Below, one piece after another: positions 28,475-36,617 of a DNA stretch of 64,000 nucleotides. Numbering within the stretch: the first letter of the stretch is position 1; each line of letters opens with the position of its first letter. The stretch covers positions 62,001 through 126,000 of the forward strand of contig NZ_WMDQ01000003.1 of NCBI RefSeq assembly GCF_009707955.1, in the 5' to 3' direction. This DNA is from Flavobacterium sp. LC2016-13. Lineage in GTDB: Bacteria > Bacteroidota > Bacteroidia > Flavobacteriales > Flavobacteriaceae. The notes under the pieces were generated by a model, which had not been told where the DNA came from, searched no databases, and saw only the letters and a list, made by a program, of their open reading frames with translations. Both the position numbers and the translations under genes were made by a program.

Positions 28475-29143
28475 ATGAAAAAAATAATCTTATCAATTAT
28501 AGCATTGGCTGCTATTTCAATTACATCTTGCAGCTCTGACGACCAGACTGCTGATTCACAAGCGTTAGCTAAAGAACAACAAATTTCTAGTGCAACTAAA
28601 AAAAGTGCTCTTGTATTATGTTCATCAACTTCAACATCGGTAACGGTTAACAGATGGCAGGCGCCATCTTCTGTTGATGCAAACTGGACACCTGTAGCGG
28701 CTACAATTGGCGGTGTTAATGTACAATGGGAAGGTATTTACGGAGGATCAATACGTCCTGCAGGCAATACTGATCAGTGGTATGTTGGTACAATAGATTT
28801 AGATCAGACTTGTGCAGATTACGATCTTTGGAGCGGAACTATTGCCGTTAAAAATGATACAGGAAATGTTGGTACTGCACCGGCATCTGACCCATACAAT
28901 GTATTAGGATATGACGGAAGTATCTCAGGATCAAACTACGGATTAGGATATTACTCTTATAATATCACAACTCACGTTATGACTCCTGCAAAAGCTATTG
29001 TAATATGGAAAACATCTGGTACTAATTCACAATCTATTACTGACCCTACAACAGCTACAGAAGCTTATTTGGTTAAAGTAACGGGCATTGCTCCGGGAGC
29101 TTCAAGCAGTACAATAAGCTATAACTGGACACAGGTAAAATAA
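28475..29143 (+). CDS. Lipoprotein, divergent HmuY-like
   Basis: A 222-residue lipoprotein (lipobox ISITSCSSDD, Cys19). The C-terminal half has a degenerate HmuY pattern: NYGLGYYSYNITTHVMTPAKA, then AIVIWKTSG, then EAYLVKVTGIAPG. The N-terminal half contains WDLAF-like counterparts only weakly (DYDLWSGTIAVKND), and is Ser/Thr-rich. It is likely a third member of the haem-capture set, but it may instead be an unrelated beta-sandwich lipoprotein. It has 87 bp of upstream sequence, so it may have its own regulation. Confidence 0.65.
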   Translation: MKKIILSIIALAAISITSCSSDDQTADSQALAKEQQISSATKKSALVLCSSTSTSVTVNRWQAPSSVDANWTPVAATIGGVNVQWEGIYGGSIRPAGNTDQWYVGTIDLDQTCADYDLWSGTIAVKNDTGNVGTAPASDPYNVLGYDGSISGSNYGLGYYSYNITTHVMTPAKAIVIWKTSGTNSQSITDPTTATEAYLVKVTGIAPGASSSTISYNWTQVK

Positions 29144-29386
29144 TAATAACAATGTAAAAAAAGAACATGGGATCACGAAATAATTAAAAGTAACTGCAGT
29201 AAAGCTTGACCGGCGATCTCTGCATTATACTAATATCATATCATTCCCCCATGACTATCAAACGGTTTTATAAATTACCGCAAGCATTGAAAGTACAGGC
29301 ATTTTAAAAATATAAAAGCCCATTTATCAATAGATGGCAAAACTAATAAATAAAATCATTTAAAAATCAAAATAACCAATACAATC

Positions 29387-30412
29387 ATGAATAAAAAAAA
29401 CAAAACCAATATGTTTTTATATACCGTTGGAGCACTTTTTTTATCAGTATTATTTTTTTCGTGTGATACCGAATATAATGATAAAATAAATACGATTCCC
29501 GGAGATGTAATCAAGGTTTCCGGATATACCCATATTGAATCCTTTACCATAAAAGATCCAGAAAACAATCCTATTAGTGCTGCATTGACAGAAGACAAAA
29601 TTATCATTACATGGAGTAATTATATGGCGCTTCCTGAAACTATTAAACCTGAAATTGTTCTTGGTACAGAAGCCGTAATTTCTCCGGCATCAGGTGCAGA
29701 GATTGCTTTTAAAGATGGCGCTGTTTATACCGTTACTTCAAAAGCGGGAACGACGAAACAATATACTTTAAAAATAGACTTTAGACAGGCAGAACCTCAG
29801 TCCTGGTTCTTAAGTGCAGGAGAAACTTTATCAAAAGGGATACTGCAAAAAAAGACAAACCAAGCCAGAAGCGGTGCAATCTACATCGATAATTTATGGC
29901 TAAGCGTTAAAGATACGAGAGTATACTTCGTAGCTGCTACAGATCAGACTGAATATACTGCAGAAATATCTTATTTGGGAGGCCCTGCTGTTGCACCTTT
30001 CCTGGAATATGGAGTGTATTATTTTCTTCCTGAAAATATGCCAATAGGAATGTATGATCTCCGTATAAAAAATGGAATCTATACACTACAAGACGCAAAT
30101 GTAGAAAACAGGTTTAAAATAAATGTTATTGAGCCAACTACTTTTAAAGCCGAATTAACGGGCTCACCTGCGGAAAAACAAACAGGAGAAACAATCGAAA
30201 TAAGAGGCGGGTTGATGAACACCGTTACTAGTGTAGAACTATTTTCAAGTACTGCCACTACTGTAATTTATCCTTTAGAAATTGTAAGCGTTACGCCTTA
30301 CAGAGCTGTATTAAAAATTCCTGCCGGCGTACCAGCCGGAACATACAACAGAATGAGGTTTTACAGAGGTACTGCCAACACACTTACCGCTTATACCGTA
30401 ACTGTTAAATAA
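29387..30412 (+). CDS. Surface lipoprotein with Ig-like/TIG domains
   Basis: A 341-residue lipoprotein (lipobox VLFFSCDTEY, Cys26). The first domain (HIESFTIKDPENNPISA, then AVISPASGAEIAF, then YTVTSKAGTTKQYTLKI) parallels the lipoprotein at 27656, and the last domain (ETIEIRGGLMNTVTSVELF) resembles an IPT/TIG fold. The two proteins therefore look like paralogues of different length. It closes the haem locus and is followed by a strong terminator. The 243 bp upstream (29144-29386) contain no gene. Confidence 0.72.
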   Translation: MNKKNKTNMFLYTVGALFLSVLFFSCDTEYNDKINTIPGDVIKVSGYTHIESFTIKDPENNPISAALTEDKIIITWSNYMALPETIKPEIVLGTEAVISPASGAEIAFKDGAVYTVTSKAGTTKQYTLKIDFRQAEPQSWFLSAGETLSKGILQKKTNQARSGAIYIDNLWLSVKDTRVYFVAATDQTEYTAEISYLGGPAVAPFLEYGVYYFLPENMPIGMYDLRIKNGIYTLQDANVENRFKINVIEPTTFKAELTGSPAEKQTGETIEIRGGLMNTVTSVELFSSTATTVIYPLEIVSVTPYRAVLKIPAGVPAGTYNRMRFYRGTANTLTAYTVTVK

Positions 30413-30435
30413 TATTCAATAGTTTAAATTTTACT

Positions 30436-30475
30436 AAAAAGCCTTTAGCAGTTATTTCCGCTAAAGGCTTTTTTC
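30436..30475 (+). terminator. Strong terminator closing the haem locus
   Basis: AAAAAGCCTTTAGC (30436-30449) pairs perfectly with GCTAAAGGCTTTTT (30460-30473) over a 10-nt loop. Confidence 0.88.
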
Positions 30476-30542
30476 ATATTTTTTAATCTCTATTTTTGCA
30501 AGTAATAAAGCTATTTGCTTTTAAAACCAACGTTTTCTAATC

Positions 30543-31403
30543 TTGAAAAATCAAAACCATACTATTAAACAATTTGAACTTTCGCCTCTTGCAAAGGCAG
30601 GAATTATTATTGTTAATATGAAGAATCCGGATGTTGAAGAACACGATATTTCGAAACCACATCGGGATAATCATTGTCAATTGATGTTGGCTCTCAACGG
30701 AACATTCAAATTAAATATTGATTTTGAAAATGTAGAATTTTCTGCTCCGGCCTTACTTTGTGTATTTCCTGAACAAGTGCATCATATTATAGATGTAAAA
30801 AATCCTAAAGGATGGATGATTAGTTTTGATCCGTCGCTCGTTAGTAAAGAAATCTTGCAGCTTTTAGAAAATAAAATCGACAATCCTTTTTTACTTCAAC
30901 AAGAATCTAAATTTTGCCAGCAGCTTAGTATTCTAATGGATTTAATAGAAAAAGTACAAGCCGAAAATACAAATAACTACACACAAAAAAGTATTCATTC
31001 CTTATTAAATGCCCTTTTGAGTTTAATTTCCGGAGAACTGGTTTCTAATTTATCTGTTGATAAAGAGAAAGAAAACCGCAGCATTATCATCAAGGAAATT
31101 TTTATAAACCTAACAAAAGAGCATTTCAAAACCTGGAAACAGCCTGCTCAATATGCTTCTGCACTTTCTATTTCTGCGGCACATTTAAATGATACCGTAA
31201 AATCCTTAACCGGAAGTCCTGTATCTGTTCATATTCAGGAAGCCTCGATTATGGAAGCCAAAAGATTGCTTTATTTTACAGATAAAAACGTCAAGGAAAT
31301 AGCTTATGAAGTAGGTTATGATGAACCTGTTTATTTTGGAAAACTTTTTAAAAAAGTAACCAACCTTACGCCTCTTGAATTTCGGAAAAAATTCCGTGAT
31401 TAG
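30543..31403 (+). CDS. AraC-family transcriptional regulator
   Basis: A 286-residue regulator with an N-terminal cupin-like sensor domain (about 10-140, HDISKPHRDNHCQLMLALNG, PEQVHHIIDVKNPKG) and a C-terminal double helix-turn-helix (about 195-286, ALSISAAHLNDTVKSLTG, VKEIAYEVGYDEPVYFGKLF, TPLEFRKKF). The frame begins with a TTG start codon at 30543; the next ATG is at 30618 and would cut off the first 25 residues, which look like part of the sensor domain. It is 78 bp upstream of the inositol-monophosphatase-like gene, which it may control. Confidence 0.88.
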   Translation: MKNQNHTIKQFELSPLAKAGIIIVNMKNPDVEEHDISKPHRDNHCQLMLALNGTFKLNIDFENVEFSAPALLCVFPEQVHHIIDVKNPKGWMISFDPSLVSKEILQLLENKIDNPFLLQQESKFCQQLSILMDLIEKVQAENTNNYTQKSIHSLLNALLSLISGELVSNLSVDKEKENRSIIIKEIFINLTKEHFKTWKQPAQYASALSISAAHLNDTVKSLTGSPVSVHIQEASIMEAKRLLYFTDKNVKEIAYEVGYDEPVYFGKLFKKVTNLTPLEFRKKFRD

Positions 31404-31481
31404 GACTATCCTTCCCTTTATTGAAACTACATTAAAAACCATACTACAACTAGTTTTGCATTGTAATTAATACCAAATGAT

Positions 31482-32288
31482 ATGCAAAACGAAATCAATA
31501 TTCCATTCATACTCGATGCAGTACGAAAAGTGGGCGATGTCTTTTTAAAAGACTATAAACAAAATGCGGTTCCACAAACTATGGACGCGCTTTTAAAACA
31601 ATTAGAAGACATTGATGCATTGTGTCTGACTTCCTTAAAAGACGATTTATTGTTAGAATTTCCAAATATTCCCTGGCATATTGGCGACGAATTTGACACT
31701 GATTCACAAAGAAATCCGGCAGAACAGCAAGAATACTGGCTTTGTGATGCAATGGATGGCGCAATACAATATCTTCAGCATATTGCAGGATGGACGGTAA
31801 ATCTGGCACTTATTCGTGATGGAAAACCTTTCTTCTCTGTAATTTATGATCCGTTGGCCAATGAAATGTTTTGGGCAAAAGATGGCGAAGGTGCTTTTAT
31901 GAATGGCAAATCACTAAAAATTAGTCGTAAAACAGATTTGGCAGTTATGCTGGCTGTTTTTGAATACGGACATCAGGATAAATCAAATACTAATTTAAAC
32001 CGAAAAATTGGTTCTACCGTAACAAAACTGCTTGACAATTTTGGAATCATTAGAAATTACGGCCCACACGGTTTGCAACTGGCTTATGTTGGCGCAGGAA
32101 GAATCGATTTGTTTGTTCAGGAAGATCTTGATACTTATAACTGGATTGCCGGTTTGCTTATTGCGAAAGAAGCCGGAGCTGAAATCCTGACAACAAACGG
32201 ATCTTCATGGAAATGGGGAAGCGAAAATTTATTAGTCGCACCAAAAAGTATTGCAGAAAAATATCTACAAATTAAAGCAACAAACTAA
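31482..32288 (+). CDS. Inositol monophosphatase-family phosphatase
   Basis: A 268-residue Mg-dependent phosphatase. Metal ligands of the family are visible as Glu70 (HIGDEFDT), Asp89 and Asp92 (WLCDAMDGAIQYL, the DPIDGT counterpart), and the C-terminal Asp in YNWIAGLLIAKEAGAE is changed from the usual WD. Members include inositol monophosphatase, fructose-1,6-bisphosphatase and 3'(2'),5'-bisphosphate nucleotidase; the exact substrate is not readable. Both the AMDGA and WIAG changes weaken the classic motifs, so activity may differ. It is directly followed by the ATG of the next gene without a gap. Confidence 0.8.
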   Translation: MQNEINIPFILDAVRKVGDVFLKDYKQNAVPQTMDALLKQLEDIDALCLTSLKDDLLLEFPNIPWHIGDEFDTDSQRNPAEQQEYWLCDAMDGAIQYLQHIAGWTVNLALIRDGKPFFSVIYDPLANEMFWAKDGEGAFMNGKSLKISRKTDLAVMLAVFEYGHQDKSNTNLNRKIGSTVTKLLDNFGIIRNYGPHGLQLAYVGAGRIDLFVQEDLDTYNWIAGLLIAKEAGAEILTTNGSSWKWGSENLLVAPKSIAEKYLQIKATN

Positions 32289-32915
32289 ATGAATATAGCA
32301 ATTATAGGCGCCGGAGCCGGAATTGGTTTACAGTCCGTAATACAAGCGCTTAAAAACGGACATACCGTAACAGCGTTATCGACAAATACAGATCAGATTC
32401 CAAATCATCCTAAACTCATTAAAATAAACGGCAGCGCAACATCGCCAATAGATTTAAAACATGCCATAAAAGGTTCTGATGTAGTATTAATAACTGTTGG
32501 AACAAAAAATAAAAAAGCAACTACCCTATTTTCTGATATTGCCAAAACGCTTATAAACGTTACTGATGAATTAAATTATTCTTCGCCAGTTTTGGTCATT
32601 ACTGGTTTTGGAGCTGGAGAAAGCAAAAATTATTTGAGCTTTTTTATGCGAAGTGTGATTTCATTATTTCTGAAAGACCAATATAACAACAAAACAATAA
32701 TGGAAGAATTAATTACCAAAAGTGCTATTAAATGGGAAATTATCAGACCCGGAATGCTTACAGACGGAGATCAAACTTCATCTTATAAAGTGTTGCCAGA
32801 ACTTCAAAAAGGAATGAAAGTTGGAAAAATTTCAAGAGCTGATGTTGCTCATTTCTTAATTAATGAAGCCGAAAACCCTAAATTTATTAACCAATATGTA
32901 GCATTGACGAATTAA
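32289..32915 (+). CDS. NAD(P)-binding protein of the atypical SDR family
   Basis: A 208-residue Rossmann protein with the N-terminal motif IIGAGAGIGLQSV (normally GATGxxG in atypical SDRs), VLITVGTKNKKAT and IIRPGMLTDG. Such proteins (NAD(P)H-binding, NmrA/YwnB-like) act as reductases or redox sensors. There is no obvious Tyr-x-x-x-Lys, which is normal for the group. It starts on the base after the stop of the phosphatase gene, so both form one operon with the AraC gene upstream. A terminator follows. Confidence 0.82.
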   Translation: MNIAIIGAGAGIGLQSVIQALKNGHTVTALSTNTDQIPNHPKLIKINGSATSPIDLKHAIKGSDVVLITVGTKNKKATTLFSDIAKTLINVTDELNYSSPVLVITGFGAGESKNYLSFFMRSVISLFLKDQYNNKTIMEELITKSAIKWEIIRPGMLTDGDQTSSYKVLPELQKGMKVGKISRADVAHFLINEAENPKFINQYVALTN

Positions 32916-32962
32916 TTTGAAGAACTTGTTTTTGAATTAAAATTCGAATAAAAATCAAAGCT

Positions 32963-32994
32963 AAATCCCATTTTTTTTAAGATGGGATTTTTTT
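32963..32994 (+). terminator. Terminator after the SDR-like gene
   Basis: AAATCCCAT (32963-32971) pairs with ATGGGATTT (32982-32990) and runs into T residues. Confidence 0.8.
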
Positions 32995-33004
32995 ATTCAT
33001 TTAT

Positions 33005-33024
33005 CAAATACCGATCGGTATTTG
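33005..33024. promoter_or_regulatory. TetR operator: 20-bp perfect palindrome at the tetR promoter
   Basis: CAAATACCGATCGGTATTTG is a perfect inverted repeat. It ends four bases before a TATATTTG -7 box at 33028-33035, so a bound repressor should block transcription. The 14-bp core ATACCGATCGGTAT recurs at 33668-33681, just before the thioesterase gene. Confidence 0.85.
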
Positions 33025-33066
33025 TGTTATATTTGTTTTAGAATTTTATTAATTCAAAACTAAATC

Positions 33067-33648
33067 ATGAACACTTCTGAAATTATATTAAATAAAGTAG
33101 CTCCAATTTTTAACAAACAAGGTTATGTTGGAACGAGCCTGACTGATATAACAAATGCGACCGGACTTACAAAAGGTGCGATTTACTGCAATTTTGATAA
33201 CAAAGAAGATTTGGCATTAAAGGCATTTCAATTGAATATAAACTTAGCCATAACGCCTTTATTCAAACTAATTACTACTCAACAAGGCAGTATAAATAAA
33301 CTTCATACGATAACAAATTATCAGCGCAACTATTATGATTTGGTAAAAGACAGAGGCGGCTGCCCGATGTTGCGAGCAGGAGTTGACACAAAATTTATTA
33401 ATCCGTTATTGTTTAAAGCAGCACAAAATTTATCTCAAAAATTTACTGTCGGTTTAACCAATATTATTAACGAAGGAATTGTCAATAATGAAATTCAACA
33501 AAATACTGATCCCGTTAAATATGCAAAAATCATTTTATCATTAATCGAGGGAAGCTCACTTTTGGCATTTACCCATAATGATCCAACATACATAGATAAT
33601 GCAATGGACTTTATAGATAGTACAATAATTGCCAGCATCAGGAAATAA
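33067..33648 (+). CDS. TetR/AcrR-family repressor
   Basis: A 193-residue repressor with an N-terminal three-helix DNA-binding domain (NKQGYVGTSLTDITNATG, LTKGAIYCNFDNKEDL, about residues 15-47) and a C-terminal ligand domain (GGCPMLRAGVDTKF is typical of the YxaF/LmrA-like group that senses small organic compounds). The same palindrome lies at its own promoter and in the 54-bp gap before the thioesterase gene, so it most likely controls itself and the two genes downstream. The ligand is unknown. Confidence 0.9.
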   Translation: MNTSEIILNKVAPIFNKQGYVGTSLTDITNATGLTKGAIYCNFDNKEDLALKAFQLNINLAITPLFKLITTQQGSINKLHTITNYQRNYYDLVKDRGGCPMLRAGVDTKFINPLLFKAAQNLSQKFTVGLTNIINEGIVNNEIQQNTDPVKYAKIILSLIEGSSLLAFTHNDPTYIDNAMDFIDSTIIASIRK

Positions 33649-33667
33649 AAATTTTTTAACCCGTCAG

Positions 33668-33681
33668 ATACCGATCGGTAT
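33668..33681. promoter_or_regulatory. Second TetR operator before the thioesterase gene
   Basis: ATACCGATCGGTAT repeats the core of the operator at 33005-33024. It lies 21 bp before the ATG at 33703, and the following bases (TTTGATATAATAC) may hold a promoter. Confidence 0.82.
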
Positions 33682-33702
33682 TTGATATAATACATTCAGA
33701 AA

Positions 33703-34194
33703 ATGGAAAAAATATTAAAAACCAAAAGAAAAATCAGATTTCAGGATTGTGATCCTTTCAATCATTTAAACAACTCAAAGTATTTAGACTATTTTATTAA
33801 TGCACGTGAAGATCAAATTGCTGAAAACTATGACCTTGATATCTTTAAATTTATGAAGACAACAGGTTTGAGCTGGGTTGTAGCATCAAATCAAATAAAT
33901 TATCTGAAACCTGCTTTTACGATGGAAACAGTTTTAATTGAATCTCAGTTGATTCAATATACGGATAATCTATTGTTGGTTGAAATGAAAATGTGGAATG
34001 AAAATGAAACAGAATTAAAGGCAATTTTATGGATAAAGTTTATTCATTATAACATACAAACCCAAAAAACGGCAAATCACTCTGATGATTTAATGCAACT
34101 ATTTCAATCCGTTGTTATACCTGTCGATCAAACTATTTTTGAGAATAGATTTTTAGCAATTATTCAAAAATTAAAAACCGGAACTTATGCCTAA
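33703..34194 (+). CDS. Acyl-CoA thioesterase, hotdog fold (4HBT-like)
   Basis: A 163-residue single-hotdog thioesterase. The signature RFQDCDPFNHLNNSKYLDYF near residues 12-31 matches the 4-hydroxybenzoyl-CoA thioesterase type (D-x-D-x-x-x-H-x-N-N-x-x-Y), with the catalytic acid in DCDP. It would hydrolyse an acyl- or aryl-CoA ester. The gene lies behind a TetR operator and overlaps the NTF2-like gene by 8 bp, so the two are coregulated. Confidence 0.85.
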   Translation: MEKILKTKRKIRFQDCDPFNHLNNSKYLDYFINAREDQIAENYDLDIFKFMKTTGLSWVVASNQINYLKPAFTMETVLIESQLIQYTDNLLLVEMKMWNENETELKAILWIKFIHYNIQTQKTANHSDDLMQLFQSVVIPVDQTIFENRFLAIIQKLKTGTYA

Positions 34195-34555
34195 ATTAGA
34201 AACAATCGAACAATTTATCGAAATGGTCGAATCTAACGAACATGATAAAGCAATTGAAAAATTTTATACGATTGATGCTTCCATACAAGAAAATCAATCG
34301 GAACCACGAGTAGGCAGAGATAATCTTGTTGCCAATGAAAAAAATACGCTTTTAAAAGTCAAGTCATTAGTATCCAAATGCATTCGTCCGTATTTTATAC
34401 AAGACGATCATGTTGTGATTCAATGGTTTTTTAGATTTGAATGGAAAAACGGAACTGTTTCTGAAATTGAAGAAATTGCGTATCAAAAATGGGAAGGCGA
34501 GCTTATAAAAACAGAAAAGTTTTTTTACGATCCCAAACAGCTTACTGGTATATAA
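34187..34555 (+). CDS. NTF2/SnoaL-like protein
   Basis: A 122-residue cone-shaped alpha+beta-barrel protein (NTF2 superfamily). Visible are TIEQFIEMVESNEHDKAIEK at the first helix, VIQWFFRFEWKNGTVSEIEE in the sheet and the YDPKQL end common in SnoaL-like proteins. No catalytic residue can be named. It overlaps the thioesterase gene by 8 bp and belongs to the TetR regulon. Confidence 0.75.
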   Translation: MPKLETIEQFIEMVESNEHDKAIEKFYTIDASIQENQSEPRVGRDNLVANEKNTLLKVKSLVSKCIRPYFIQDDHVVIQWFFRFEWKNGTVSEIEEIAYQKWEGELIKTEKFFYDPKQLTGI

Positions 34556-34569
34556 CTTTATTAATATAA

Positions 34570-34610
34570 AAAATGTGCCTTCAGTTTTAGCAACCAAAGG
34601 CACATTTTAA
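34570..34610. terminator. Bidirectional terminator between NTF2-like and aldehyde dehydrogenase genes
   Basis: A 12-bp stem, AAAATGTGCCTT (34570-34581) with AAGGCACATTTT (34597-34608), lies between two convergent genes. Confidence 0.85.
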
Positions 34611-34629
34611 GTTCAAGTTCTTTAAATAA

Positions 34630-36024
34630 TTATAAATTTTTACTTTTAAAAACCATCAATTTTTCTCTTGTCATTTCATCTATAGTATACGAGATTCCGC
34701 CCATTCCAAGACCAGAAGCATCTCTTCCGCCAAACGGCATCCAATCAACCCTAAAAGCTGTATTATCATTCACCATAACAGCAGTCGCGTTTAATTTTTT
34801 AGTAGCATCCAAAGCAATATCTATATTTTTTGTGAATACAGCGGCTTGAAAATGTACCTCCAACGCATTTGCTTTTTTTATCGCTTCTTCCCTATCTGTG
34901 AAAGGATAAATGCATACAACCGGACCAAAAATCTCGTTCGTTGAAACTTTAGAATCTTCTGACGGATTAAACAAAACTGTTGGCTGAAAGGTTGTATCAG
35001 AAATACGTTTTCCGCCTGTAATTAATCTAGCGCCTTTTTCAATTGCTTCATTAACCCATTCTTCAACACGATCAACTTCTTTTGGTGTAATAAGCGAACC
35101 TACATCTGTATTTTTATCAAACGGATTTCCGACAATTAATTTATTGGTTGCTTCAGAAAATTGTTCTACAAAACGATCACAAATTTCCTGATTTACATAC
35201 ACTTTCTGAACCGAAACACAAACCTGACCTGCGTGATAAAAACCACCTTTTACCAAATCCGGAATCATTTCGCTAAAATCGGCATCACTTTCTACAATTA
35301 CCGGCGCAGCGCCTCCATGTTCTAATGCAGCGCGTGTTCCAGGAGACAATTTGCTTTTTAACGACCAGCCTACTTTTGCAGAACCAATAAAAGTCAAGAA
35401 ATTTACTCTCGAATCTGTAACCAGCAATTCTGCCGTTTCGTTATCACACAAAACCACTTGCAGCCAACCTTCGGGCAAACCCGCTTCTTTTAAAATAGCA
35501 GCCAGTTCAAGACCTGATAATGGCGTATTGCTTGACGGTTTAAAAATTACCGGACAACCCGCAGCAACTGCAGTTGCAATTTGATGCACCGCTAAATTTA
35601 ACGGATGATTAAAGGCACTTACAGCAACCACAACGCCAATAGGTTCTTTGGTCGTAAAAGCAATTCTGTTTAAAGAAGCTTCCGTAAGTCCCATCGGGAT
35701 TTGTTCTCCTTTTATTTGCGATATATGTTCAGCTGCTAATTTTACGCCTTTGATGGCTCTTAGTATTTCTGCTTTTGAATCTTTATACGGTTTTCCGCCT
35801 TCACTTATCGCTAAATGTATCAACTCTTCGCTTCTGTCATTCATTATCGAAGCTGCTTTTTCTAAGATTTCAATTCTTTTAAAAGCAGGAATCCAATTCG
35901 ATTGATCATTAAATAATTGCTGCGCGGTATTCAATATCTTTTCAATATCATTTTTATCGATTAAAGGCAATTCTTTTACCAAACTCTGATCGTATGGGAA
36001 TACTATTTTTGTCGTCTTTTGCAT
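34630..36024 (-). CDS. NAD(P)-dependent aldehyde dehydrogenase
   Basis: A 464-residue aldehyde dehydrogenase. Catalytic Cys269 lies in HAGQVCVSVQKV, the general base Glu235 in LEHGGAAPVIV and the oxyanion Asn139 in SAFNHPLNLA; the cofactor loop TFIGSAKVGW replaces the usual TGST. This set places it near the succinate-semialdehyde/lactaldehyde (and phosphonoacetaldehyde) branch, which commonly has HAGQ-C-SxQR. It oxidises an aldehyde in the cytosol; the substrate is unknown. It sits beside genes for a quinol monooxygenase and a DJ-1-like protein in a probable aldehyde/electrophile defence region. Confidence 0.92.
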   Translation of the reverse strand: MQKTTKIVFPYDQSLVKELPLIDKNDIEKILNTAQQLFNDQSNWIPAFKRIEILEKAASIMNDRSEELIHLAISEGGKPYKDSKAEILRAIKGVKLAAEHISQIKGEQIPMGLTEASLNRIAFTTKEPIGVVVAVSAFNHPLNLAVHQIATAVAAGCPVIFKPSSNTPLSGLELAAILKEAGLPEGWLQVVLCDNETAELLVTDSRVNFLTFIGSAKVGWSLKSKLSPGTRAALEHGGAAPVIVESDADFSEMIPDLVKGGFYHAGQVCVSVQKVYVNQEICDRFVEQFSEATNKLIVGNPFDKNTDVGSLITPKEVDRVEEWVNEAIEKGARLITGGKRISDTTFQPTVLFNPSEDSKVSTNEIFGPVVCIYPFTDREEAIKKANALEVHFQAAVFTKNIDIALDATKKLNATAVMVNDNTAFRVDWMPFGGRDASGLGMGGISYTIDEMTREKLMVFKSKNL

Positions 36025-36154
36025 AATGTTTTCTTTTTAAGAAGCGGGATTAAAACTATGTATTCACGTTTTAATCCCGTTTCATTAAGATTTGTTCCTT
36101 AAATTTAGTTCAAATTATTGATGATTACAACCTCTTATTCCACAATATGGAAAA

Positions 36155-36460
36155 TTAATAATTTAAAGGAGTCGCTAAAACAATCTCTCTATTATCTAAT
36201 AAAGGAACAATTTGTCCCAAAACTAAATCTTGAAAATAATGTGAATTTCTATGTTGTGTTACTGCATCCTCACTAATATATCCTTCAAATAAAATGATTG
36301 TATTTGCATCAGAATTGCTTTGGTGAACTTTATAAAACAGGTTTCCATTTTCTTTGATACTTTCGTGATGTACCGTTTTTAGTAATTGTAAAACGTTTTC
36401 AACCTGACCTTCTTTTACTTTCCATGTAGCAAAAACATGAACTGGGTTTTGATTTTCCAT
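36155..36460 (-). CDS. Antibiotic biosynthesis monooxygenase-domain protein (putative quinol monooxygenase)
   Basis: A 101-residue ferredoxin-like ABM-domain protein of the YgiN/LsrG-like type. Conserved signs are FATWKVKEGQVENVLQLL at the start, NGNLFYKVHQSNSDANTIILFE and RNSHYFQDLV. Family members oxidise quinols or handle signalling molecules without a cofactor. The gene is preceded by the inverted-repeat element and follows the DJ-1/PfpI gene on the same strand. Confidence 0.85.
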   Translation of the reverse strand: MENQNPVHVFATWKVKEGQVENVLQLLKTVHHESIKENGNLFYKVHQSNSDANTIILFEGYISEDAVTQHRNSHYFQDLVLGQIVPLLDNREIVLATPLNY

Positions 36461-36492
36461 TTTGATTTTTTTTTAGTTATTATGTTTTACCC

Positions 36493-36610
36493 AATCTTGT
36501 CATCCCGAGGAACGAGGAGTTACATAGAAGCTCGACAAAGATTGTGGATTTAGTTTGCGTCCCGAAGCTTCGGGATAGTGTGATCCCTCGTTCCTCGGGA
36601 TGACAAGATT
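36493..36610. repeat. Intergenic inverted-repeat element with perfect 25-bp arms
   Basis: The left arm (36493-36517) and right arm (36586-36610) are exact reverse complements of 25 bases, starting AATCTTGTCATCCCGAGG. The inside (36561-36574) is itself a 14-bp palindrome, CCCGAAGCTTCGGG. No ORF is contained. The element resembles short dispersed repeats common between genes in flavobacteria. It lies between two minus-strand genes and should form a strong hairpin in the transcript. Confidence 0.8.
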
Positions 36611-36617
36611 GTGATTA

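Noticed and set aside
33028..33702. Promoter for the thioesterase independent of tetR
   Set aside because: No clean TAnnTTTG follows the second operator. A promoter is likely but cannot be placed, so only the operator is listed.
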